This document shows positions 1 through 6,302 of a stretch of DNA of 7,421 nt, piece after piece; the stretch's first letter is position 1, and the number at the start of each line of letters is the position of its first letter. The stretch lies in NCBI GenBank assembly GCA_023437285.1, contig JAEZGP010000358.1, positions 1-7,421 of the forward strand, in the 5' to 3' direction. The notes under the pieces were generated by a model, which saw only the letters and a program-made list of their open reading frames with translations, searched no databases and was not told the origin of the DNA. The DNA comes from Actinomycetes bacterium. Lineage in GTDB: Bacteria; Actinomycetota; Actinomycetes; Mycobacteriales; Micromonosporaceae. Position numbers and translations under genes: made by a program.

Positions 1-392
1 ATCGCGACCCGCGCGCCGAGGCTGCGGATGGTGGCGTGCAGGCGCGCCTCGGGCGTGGTCGGATCGAACGGGGCGTAGGCGCCGCCGGCGGCGAGTACGG
101 CGAGCATGGCGACGACCGTGTCGGCCGAGCGGTCGAGCACGACGGCGACGGGCTGCCCGTCCTGGCCCGCACCGACACCGTCCGCTCGCAGGCGACCGGC
201 CAGCGCGTCGACGCGTCGGATCAGGCCGTCGTAGGTCAGGGGAGCACCGGGCCGGTTCGCGAGGTCGACGAGGGCGGGCCGGTCACCGTTGACGCGTGCC
301 TGAGCGCGGACGAGGTCGACCGGGAACGCACCGTCGCGCGGGTACGCGGCCTCGGCCGTCGCCGGGGGGACCACAATGCTGGCACCGCTCAT
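1..392 (-). CDS. NRPS adenylation-domain protein, N-terminal part (runs off left edge)
   Basis: Reading the minus strand from the ATG at 392 gives 130 codons without a stop up to the window edge. The protein begins like a C-to-A linker followed by an NRPS adenylation domain: AYPRDGAF at residues 16-23, a core A1-like LTYDGL at 52-57, VVLDRSADTVVAMLAVL at 84-100, and the A2 motif LAAGGAYAPFD at 100-110. These domains activate an amino or aryl acid as its AMP ester and load it on a carrier protein. The specificity residues and any PCP or C domain lie outside the window, so substrate and domain order are unknown. The start has no strong ribosome site; the frame stays open upstream to about 506, so a longer form from GTG at 488 is possible, but homology to A domains begins just after the ATG. 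The gene is divergent from the operon at 643. Confidence 0.85.
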   Translation of the reverse strand, partial: MSGASIVVPPATAEAAYPRDGAFPVDLVRAQARVNGDRPALVDLANRPGAPLTYDGLIRRVDALAGRLRADGVGAGQDGQPVAVVLDRSADTVVAMLAVLAAGGAYAPFDPTTPEARLHATIRSLGARVA

Positions 393-475
393 CAGCGGCG
401 CCCATGAATCCGGTGCACGTGCGAACCACCTTCCGCCGAGCCGGTGCGGCAGCGTGCCTGTCTCACTCGCAGCCG

Positions 476-515
476 ACGCTAGGTGCACCCCCGACGCCGT
501 CTGGAGTCACGTGAA
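476..515 (-). promoter_or_regulatory. Candidate promoter with palindromic TCACGTGA box for the left minus-strand gene
   Basis: On the minus strand the 10-mer TTCACGTGAC (515-506), holding the perfect palindrome TCACGTGA (507-514), is followed after 24 nt by TAGCGT (481-476), a TANNNT-type -10 element. A similar arrangement occurs at 3074-3112 on the plus strand. The box would sit next to the -35 position, as expected for an activator or repressor site. The -35 itself (CCAGAC) is poor, which fits an activator-dependent promoter. GTCAC (506-510) and GTGAC (519-523) form another short inverted repeat here. Inferred from pattern only. Confidence 0.4.
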
Positions 516-578
516 CGAGTGACCTAACGACCGCCGCCGATCCCAGGGTGTCGGCAGAACCGGGGACACGAGGCTCCG

Positions 579-607
579 TTGACCACGCCCGTACGGGCTT
601 GGTTAAT
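579..607 (+). promoter_or_regulatory. Candidate promoter with overlapping 28-bp palindromic operator
   Basis: TTGACC (579-584; 5 of 6 matches to the consensus -35) is followed after exactly 17 nt by GTTAAT (602-607; 4 of 6 matches to the -10). Transcription would start near 614, leaving a leader of about 30 nt before the GTG at 643. A palindrome fills the same space: the perfect core GCCCGTACGGGC (587-598) extends to 579-606 with 12 of 14 base pairs matched. A symmetric site lying over both promoter elements is typical of an operator for a dimeric repressor such as the TetR family. No regulator gene is visible in the window. Confidence 0.55.
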
Positions 608-631
608 GGGACTGCAGGCAGCCCCTGGCCC

Positions 632-637
632 GAGGAG
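632..637 (+). promoter_or_regulatory. Ribosome binding site fixing the GTG start at 643
   Basis: GAGGAG lies 5 nt upstream of GTG 643. The nearby ATG at 641 is followed immediately by TGA, so it cannot be the start. This site decides for the overlapping GTG. Confidence 0.75.
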
Positions 638-642
638 ACCAT

Positions 643-3045
643 GTGATCAGCAGCCACCGGGCGGCCGGGAGCCCAGCCGCCGACATCGAGGACCGCACCG
701 TACCGGAGGAGGCGACCGGTGGCGGGACAACGGTCGCGCCGGAGTGTGCCGGGCCGCTGACCATCCCGGCCGACCTGATCCGGACCCTGGAGTCGCTGGC
801 GGAGGCGGCCGGAGTCAACCGCGTCATCCCGCTCGCGATCTGCGCGGATGTCCTGGCGGACCGGTTGTCCCGCCCGGACACCCCGCGTCGGGCCCGGCTC
901 ATTCAGGGCGCCCGTGAAGTGATCACCCCGCTGTTGGCCGACGGCCGGGACCCGGATGTCACCTTCCACGCCGCCCTGCGGCGCGCGGCGGACCTGCGCG
1001 TCATGGGCGTGCCGGCAGCCGGGGCGGGACAGCCCGTCGATGTCACGATTCTGGTGTCCCAGGACGGCGAGCGCCTCTACGCCGAAAGCATGACGAGCGC
1101 GGCGGACGCGCCGCTGGCCCAGTGCTGGGCACTGTCGTTCCTGCGGCTGCTGAGCGCCGCCGCCGCCGACCCGCACGCGCCGCTGGCCGCGCACCGCCTG
1201 GTCGACGACGCCGACCAGGTCCGCATCCTGCACGGCCTCAACACCTATCAGGAGCCCGACGTACGCCATGTCAGCCTGGCCGGCCCGTTCGAGGAGCAGG
1301 TACGGCGTACCCCGGACGCGGTGGCGCTTATCGCCCCGGACGGCGGCACGGTCACCTACCGGGACCTCAACGAGCGCGCGAACCGGCTCGCCCGCTTCCT
1401 CCGCGACGGCGGCGTCGGCCCGGACACCCGCGTCGGCATCTGCCTCACCCGCAGCGTCGAACAGGTCGTCGCCATCTACGCCACCGTCAAAGCGGGTGGC
1501 GGCTACGTACCCCTCGACGCCGAGCTTCCCGACTCGCGCCTGGCGTACATGCTCGACGACGCCCGGCCGCGCTTCGTCCTGACCGACGGCCACTGCCGGG
1601 ACCGCATCCCCGACGGGGCCTGGCAGGTGCACGACGTCACCGCGGCCGACGCACCCTGGCTGGCCAATGACGCGACCGACCTGGTCGCCACCGGTACCGG
1701 CGGCTCGCTGATGCACATCCTCTACACGTCCGGGACGACCGGACAGCCGAAGGGGGTGGCCTATCCGCGTGCGGGAGCGCTGGCGAACCTGTCCTGGATG
1801 CAGAGCCGCTACCCGTTCGCGGCCGGCGACACGGCCCTGTTCAAGACCTCACCCGGCTTCGACGTGTCGATCTGGGAGCTGTTCTGGCCGCTCTACCACG
1901 GCGCTCGCCTCGCCATCTGCCCGCCCGGCGCGCACCGGGACCCGCGACAGGTGGCGCGGCTCGTCGAACGGCACCGGGTCACAACGATCTTCCTCGCGCC
2001 GACGGTGATGACGCCCTTCCTGGACGAGCTCTCGCCGCAGGAGGCCGGCGCGTTGCGCTGGGCCCTGTGCGGCGGGGAACCGGTCACGGCCCGGATCCGG
2101 GACACGCTGTACGCGAGATTCCCCGCGACGACGCTGGTCAACTGCTACGGGCCCACGGAGGCGGGCAACGTCACCGACATGGTCGTGCCGCCCGACCCGG
2201 GCTCACCGGTCGTGCCGCTCGGGCGGCCGGCCGCGAACTTCGCGCTGACGCTGTTCGACGACAGCCTGCGACTCGTACCGGTCGGGATGCCCGGCGAGGC
2301 GTACATCGGCGGTGCCGTCGGCGTCGGCATGGGCTACTGGCGCTCGCCCGGCCGCACCGCCGAACGGTTCGTCGCCGATCCGTTCGGGCCGCCCGGGTCG
2401 CGGATGTACCGCACCGGGGACCTGTGCCGCTACCGCGACGACGGCGTGCTCGACCACTTGGGTCGGGTCGACCGGCAGATGAAGGTACGCGGGCAACGCA
2501 TCGAGCCGGGCGAGATCGAGTCCGTCCTGGTCGCCGACCCGACGATCGCCGACTGCGCGGTGATCGCCCATGGCGACCCGGCGCGCATTCTCGCCTTCGT
2601 GGTGCCGACCGACCGCACGGCCGCGGACGCGTTCGATGCCACCGCCGTCCTGCGCCGCGCGGCCACCACGCTGCCGCACCACATGTGGCCCGAGCGGGTG
2701 ATCCCCCTGCTGCGCATCCCGGCGACGGTGAACGGCAAGATCGACAAAGCGGCGCTGATCCACCTCTGGCACACGCGCGGCGACCGGGAACCCGAGCGGG
2801 AGATCGTGCCCCCCGCCGACGACCTGGAGGCCGGCCTGGTGGAGATCTACGGCCGGGTCCTGGGCACCGCGCCGATCAGCGTGCTGGACACCTTCGCCGA
2901 CCTCGGCGGCCACTCCATGCTGGCCTTCAAGGTGCTCGACGAGTGCCTGGCGCGGTTGCGGGCCCAGCCCGCGGTGCCGGAACTGCTCACCGGCTCCATC
3001 CGCGACGTGGCGGCGTCGATCCGGCGGGGCCAGGCGGGCCCGTGA
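643..3045 (+). CDS. NRPS protein: condensation-domain remnant, adenylation domain, carrier domain
   Basis: An 800-aa protein that should activate an amino acid and hold it as a thioester. Residues 1-37 are a linker. Residues 38-205 resemble the C-terminal part of a condensation domain, ending in the usual lead-out (ILHGLNTY near 195-202), but are far shorter than the normal 450 aa and lack HHxxxDG, so no peptide bond formation is expected. The A domain (about 210-705) is complete: VKAGGGYVPLD 282-292, TSGTTGQPKG 362-371, FDVSIWELF from 406, YGPTEAG 502-508, MYRTGDL, GRVDRQMKVRGQRIE, and NGKID with Lys699. The inferred ten-residue code is D407 V408 W411 F450 L475 G477 C501 N509 V510 K699 (DVWFLGCNVK); 7 of 10 positions match the Leu code DAWFLGNVVK, so Leu is only a guess. 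The PCP has DLGGHS with phosphopantetheine Ser758. It is the first gene of the plus-strand group, followed by a 179-nt gap. Confidence 0.9.
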   Translation: MISSHRAAGSPAADIEDRTVPEEATGGGTTVAPECAGPLTIPADLIRTLESLAEAAGVNRVIPLAICADVLADRLSRPDTPRRARLIQGAREVITPLLADGRDPDVTFHAALRRAADLRVMGVPAAGAGQPVDVTILVSQDGERLYAESMTSAADAPLAQCWALSFLRLLSAAAADPHAPLAAHRLVDDADQVRILHGLNTYQEPDVRHVSLAGPFEEQVRRTPDAVALIAPDGGTVTYRDLNERANRLARFLRDGGVGPDTRVGICLTRSVEQVVAIYATVKAGGGYVPLDAELPDSRLAYMLDDARPRFVLTDGHCRDRIPDGAWQVHDVTAADAPWLANDATDLVATGTGGSLMHILYTSGTTGQPKGVAYPRAGALANLSWMQSRYPFAAGDTALFKTSPGFDVSIWELFWPLYHGARLAICPPGAHRDPRQVARLVERHRVTTIFLAPTVMTPFLDELSPQEAGALRWALCGGEPVTARIRDTLYARFPATTLVNCYGPTEAGNVTDMVVPPDPGSPVVPLGRPAANFALTLFDDSLRLVPVGMPGEAYIGGAVGVGMGYWRSPGRTAERFVADPFGPPGSRMYRTGDLCRYRDDGVLDHLGRVDRQMKVRGQRIEPGEIESVLVADPTIADCAVIAHGDPARILAFVVPTDRTAADAFDATAVLRRAATTLPHHMWPERVIPLLRIPATVNGKIDKAALIHLWHTRGDREPEREIVPPADDLEAGLVEIYGRVLGTAPISVLDTFADLGGHSMLAFKVLDECLARLRAQPAVPELLTGSIRDVAASIRRGQAGP

Positions 3046-3073
3046 CGCGCCGACCGCGCCGAAGTGTCGTGCT

Positions 3074-3112
3074 TTCACGTGACAGCCTGCCGACCGGGGC
3101 CGCCGGTAGCGT
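3074..3112 (+). promoter_or_regulatory. Candidate internal promoter with TCACGTGA box upstream of the second A-PCP gene
   Basis: The 179-nt gap between the two NRPS genes (3046-3224) contains TTCACGTGAC (3074-3083) inside a 16-bp inverted repeat with one mismatched pair (3071-3086). After 23 nt comes TAGCGT (3107-3112), a possible -10. The same box and hexamer occur at nearly the same distance on the minus strand at 515-476. If real, transcription would start near 3119 with a leader of about 105 nt. The -35 (AGCCTG at 3084-3089) is poor. I see nothing else in the gap except the ribosome site at 3208. Confidence 0.4.
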
Positions 3113-3207
3113 GCCCGATGAGGCAGACGGCGCCACGAATCCCCGGCGGTCGGCCCGAACCGCCGCCGCGTCGGGTCGTCCGACGGACCTGCCCCCGGAC
3201 CCGTCGC

Positions 3208-3214
3208 GGAGGGG
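3208..3214 (+). promoter_or_regulatory. Ribosome binding site supporting the ATG start at 3225
   Basis: GGAGGGG lies 10 nt before ATG 3225. This start places CIHELFAEQAARTPDATAL, the normal entry to an A domain, at the N terminus. The frame is open further upstream to a GTG at 3042 that overlaps the previous stop codon as GTGA, but the 61 intervening codons have clearly more A/T in third positions than the genes on either side and encode no recognisable sequence. Confidence 0.6.
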
Positions 3215-3224
3215 ATTGCATCGA

Positions 3225-5012
3225 ATGGCGACACCGCGGTGCATACATGAGCTGTTCGCCGAGCAGGCCGCCCGTACGCCGGATGCCACGGCGCTGAGCC
3301 AGGCCGGCCGGACCATGTCCTACCGGGAACTCGACACCCTGTCCGACGCGCTCGCCGAGCGGCTGCGCGCCGCGCGGGTCGGCGGCGGCGCCACGGTCGC
3401 GGTGGTGCTGGAACGCTCGGTGGAACTCATCGTGGCGCTGACCGCCGTCCTCAAGGCCGGCGGCGCGTACCTCTACCTCGACCCGGCCGAGCCCGCCGAG
3501 GCGCGTGCGCGCATCCTCGCCGACGCCGCCGCCCGCTTCGCCGTGGTCGACCAGGACACGGCGGACAAGGTCGCCGGGGTGGCGACCGTACTGCTTCTCG
3601 ACGCGTCGTCGCCGGAGCCGACGGAGGCGGCCACCACCGGGCCGGCCAGGATCAGCCCGGACACGCCGGCCTACGTCTGCTACACCTCGGGATCGACCGG
3701 CGAGCCCAAGGGCGTCGTGGTGCCGCACCGCGCGATCTTCCGGCTCATCCATGACCCGTCGTGGATCGACGTGCGCGACGACGACGTCTTCTTCCAGCTG
3801 ACCCGGGTGGGCTTCGACGTTTCCACGTTCGAGATCTGGATGCCACTGGTACGCGGGCTCCGCCTGGCCATCGGCCCGCCGTCGCACACGAACCTCGACT
3901 TCGCGGAGCTGACCGACACGATCCGCGCCGAGGGCGTCAGCGTGCTGTGGCTGACGACCGGGCTGTTCCACAAGATCGTCACGCACCACCTGGACGGCCT
4001 CGCCGGCATCCGTCACCTGCTCGCCGGCGGCGACGTGCTCTCCCCCGCGCACGTGCGGCAGGTCATGGCCGCCTACCCGGACCTGGTCTTCACCAACGGG
4101 TACGGGCCGACGGAGAACACCACGTTCAGCACCTGCTGGACCACCCGGACCGCCAGTGACGCCGAACGGGTGCCGATCGGCGTACCGATCGACGGCAGCA
4201 CGGCGGCGGTCCTCGACCCCGCGTTCCGACCGGTCGCGGCCGGCGAGGTCGGCGAGCTGTGGGTCGGCGGACACGGGGTCGCGACCGGCTACCTCAACCG
4301 TCCCGCGGCGACGGCCGAGCGGTTCGTCGCCGACCCGGATCCGGCCGCGGCGCCGGGCAGCCGGATGTACCGCACCGGCGACCTCGCGCGCTGGTCCGAG
4401 GACGGCAACCTGGACTTCCTCGGCCGCGCCGACCGGCAGGTGAAGGTCCGCGGCTACCGCGTCGAGCTGAGCGCCATCGAGCTGGAGCTGCTGCGCCAAC
4501 CCGGCGTCGCGCAGGCCGCCGTTCTCGCCCGTACCGACGGTGCCGGCGACACCCGGCTGATCGCCTACGTGGCCGTGGGCGGGCTGGATCCGGCGGAGTG
4601 GACCGACTTCGGCACCGCGCTGCGCGCGACGCTGCAGGACACGATCGCGGCGCACCTCGTGCCGTGGGCGATCATCGTACGGTCGGAGATACCGCTCAAC
4701 CCCAACGGCAAGGTGGATCGTTCGTCGCTGCCCGCCGACAAGATCCCCCGCAACGTCTGGAACGACTACGTCTCGCCCCAGGACGCGCTGGAGCACCGGC
4801 TGGCCGCGATCTGGAGCGACGCCCTCGACGTCGAGCCGGTGGGCGTCGAGGACAACTTCTTCGACCTGGGCGGCCATTCGCTGCTCGCCGCCGAGCTGCT
4901 CGCGGCGCTGCAGGCCGAGTTCGACATCGCACTGCCGGCCCGCACGCTCTACCTGCGACCGACTATCGCCGACCTCGCCAAAGAGCTGCGCACCAGCGGG
5001 CAGGCCGGTTAA
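3225..5012 (+). CDS. Free-standing NRPS A-PCP didomain protein, valine-like specificity
   Basis: A 595-aa protein that activates an amino acid as aminoacyl-AMP and loads it on its own carrier domain. The A domain begins at residue 6 with no C domain before it. Motifs: LKAGGAYLYLD (A2), YTSGSTGEPKG 153-163 (A3), GFDVSTFEIW with Asp198, NGYGPTENTTF 291-301, MYRTGDL, GRADRQVKVRGYRVE, and NPNGKVDR with Lys496. The inferred specificity code is D198 V199 F202 W242 L266 G268 G292 T300 F301 K496 (DVFWLGGTFK), one change from the well-known Val-type code DAFWLGGTFK, so valine or a close branched analogue is likely. The PCP at about 515-590 carries FFDLGGHS with phosphopantetheine Ser552. The stop is 11 nt before the P450 start, with a shared ribosome site, so translation with the P450 and thioesterase genes is tightly linked. 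Such A-PCP and P450 pairs usually act on the carrier-bound amino acid. Confidence 0.92.
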   Translation: MATPRCIHELFAEQAARTPDATALSQAGRTMSYRELDTLSDALAERLRAARVGGGATVAVVLERSVELIVALTAVLKAGGAYLYLDPAEPAEARARILADAAARFAVVDQDTADKVAGVATVLLLDASSPEPTEAATTGPARISPDTPAYVCYTSGSTGEPKGVVVPHRAIFRLIHDPSWIDVRDDDVFFQLTRVGFDVSTFEIWMPLVRGLRLAIGPPSHTNLDFAELTDTIRAEGVSVLWLTTGLFHKIVTHHLDGLAGIRHLLAGGDVLSPAHVRQVMAAYPDLVFTNGYGPTENTTFSTCWTTRTASDAERVPIGVPIDGSTAAVLDPAFRPVAAGEVGELWVGGHGVATGYLNRPAATAERFVADPDPAAAPGSRMYRTGDLARWSEDGNLDFLGRADRQVKVRGYRVELSAIELELLRQPGVAQAAVLARTDGAGDTRLIAYVAVGGLDPAEWTDFGTALRATLQDTIAAHLVPWAIIVRSEIPLNPNGKVDRSSLPADKIPRNVWNDYVSPQDALEHRLAAIWSDALDVEPVGVEDNFFDLGGHSLLAAELLAALQAEFDIALPARTLYLRPTIADLAKELRTSGQAG

Positions 5013-5023
5013 GAGGAGCGTTG

Positions 5024-6292
5024 ATGCAACCCGCCAGCAACACCATCGCGCCGGGCTGTCCGGTCAGCGCGGCCGCCCAGGATCTCGCCGATCCGATGAT
5101 GTACGCCGACCTCAACTTCCGGTCCACCTGGGCCGGGATGCGCGCGGAAAACCATCTGGAGTGGACCCAGGTCGACGAGCGCAACGGGTTCTGGTCGGTC
5201 GTCAAGTACGAAGACGTCGACCGGGTACTGCGCGACGCGCGTACGTTCACCTCCGAGCGCGGCACGCTGCTCAACATCCTCGGCGTGGAGGACCCGGCCG
5301 GCGGCCGGCAGATCGCCGCGACCGACCCGCCGCGACACACGATCATGCGGGCCCGGTTGCAGAAGGCGCTCGCCATCAAGGCCATCGAGAAGCAACAGGA
5401 ACTGATCACCCGGCTCGTCCGGGAGGTCATCGATCCGCTGGCCGATGGCGGCCCGTTCGACTTCGCCGCGGCGATGCTGGCGCTGCCCGTCGCGGTGGGT
5501 GGCGAGTCGATGGGCCTGCCGCGGGCCGACTGGCCCCAGCTGGGTCACCTGCTCAACGCGTCGATCGCCGCCGACGATCCGGAGTACCGGACGGAAGGCG
5601 GCACCCAGGCCACCCTCGACCAGGCCCACCGCGAGCTGTTCGCCTACTTCCAGGACATCTACCGCGACCGGCGCCGCAACCTCGGCGACGACCTGGTCAG
5701 CGTGCTCATCACCACCGAGGTCGACGGCCGCACCATGTCGCCGGGCGAGGTCATGTCCAACTGCTACAGCGTCCTGCTCGGCGCGGTGGTCACCACGCCG
5801 CACTCGCCGAACTACCTGATGACCGAACACATCGGCGACGGCCTCCTCGACCGGTGGGCGGCCGACCTGTCGGTCACGCCGACCGCCGTGGAGGAGGCGC
5901 TGCGACTCGGCTCGCCGGTGAGCCACTTCATGCGGTACGCGGTGACCGACACCGAGATCCGCGGCACCCGGATCAAGGCGGGCCAGGCGGTGGTCAGCTG
6001 GCTCGGCGCGGCGAACCGGGACGAGGAGGTCTTCCCCAACGCCGACCAGTTCGACCTGCACCGCCGGCCCAACAAGCACCTCGCCTTCGGCATCGGGCCG
6101 CACTACTGCGTCGGTCACACGGTCGCGCGGGTGACGCTGCGGATCCTGTTCAACGAGCTGTTGTCGCGGTTCACCGACTTCGCGCCGGCCGGCGAGCCGT
6201 CGCGGCTGCACTCGAACTTCATCTCCGGGTACAAGCACCTGCCGATCACCGCACGGCCGGTCAGCCGCGCGGGTACCCCGGTCGACCGCTGA
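5024..6292 (+). CDS. Cytochrome P450, probably acting on a carrier-bound amino acid
   Basis: A soluble 422-aa bacterial class P450 of normal length. The ATG at 5024 follows GAGGAG (5013-5018) by 5 nt. Seen: ExxR as E291-A-L-R294 in helix K; the heme-binding loop FGIGPHYCVG with axial ligand Cys362; and the helix I segment LLGAVVTTPH at 251-260. In helix I the acidic residue that normally precedes the conserved Thr (AGxD/ET) is Val256, while Thr257-Thr258 are kept. The end of the protein (SNFISGYKHLPI) resembles, from memory, P450s that beta-hydroxylate aminoacyl-PCP substrates (the OxyD, NovI and NikQ group). Its place between an A-PCP gene and a thioesterase gene supports that role: oxidation, probably at the beta carbon, of the amino acid loaded on one of the two carrier domains. 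The exact position, and hydroxylation versus desaturation, cannot be read from sequence. Ferredoxin and reductase must come from elsewhere. Confidence 0.93.
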   Translation: MQPASNTIAPGCPVSAAAQDLADPMMYADLNFRSTWAGMRAENHLEWTQVDERNGFWSVVKYEDVDRVLRDARTFTSERGTLLNILGVEDPAGGRQIAATDPPRHTIMRARLQKALAIKAIEKQQELITRLVREVIDPLADGGPFDFAAAMLALPVAVGGESMGLPRADWPQLGHLLNASIAADDPEYRTEGGTQATLDQAHRELFAYFQDIYRDRRRNLGDDLVSVLITTEVDGRTMSPGEVMSNCYSVLLGAVVTTPHSPNYLMTEHIGDGLLDRWAADLSVTPTAVEEALRLGSPVSHFMRYAVTDTEIRGTRIKAGQAVVSWLGAANRDEEVFPNADQFDLHRRPNKHLAFGIGPHYCVGHTVARVTLRILFNELLSRFTDFAPAGEPSRLHSNFISGYKHLPITARPVSRAGTPVDR

Positions 6293-6302
6293 AGGAAGCG
6301 CC

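Noticed and set aside
412..488. Direct repeat GGTGCAC at 412-418 and 482-488 in the divergent region
   Set aside because: Short, GC-rich, 70 bp apart and without a matching copy at the other promoters; not distinguishable from chance.
3042..3224. A longer start for the second A-PCP gene at GTG 3042, overlapping the previous stop as GTGA
   Set aside because: The extra 61 codons have weaker third-position GC bias and no domain similarity; ATG 3225 has a good ribosome site, and the gap carries a promoter-like motif. Not fully excluded.
4049..4057. Further CACGTG hexamers (one near 416-421, one inside the second A-PCP gene near 4050) as extra copies of the regulatory box
   Set aside because: Only the bare hexamer is present, without the flanking T and A; the number seen is close to that expected by chance at this composition.
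2401..4378. Identical 17-mer CGGATGTACCGCACCGG in both A domains (2401-2417 and 4362-4378) as a recombination repeat
   Set aside because: It encodes the conserved A7 motif RMYRTG; shared protein constraint and codon bias explain the identity.
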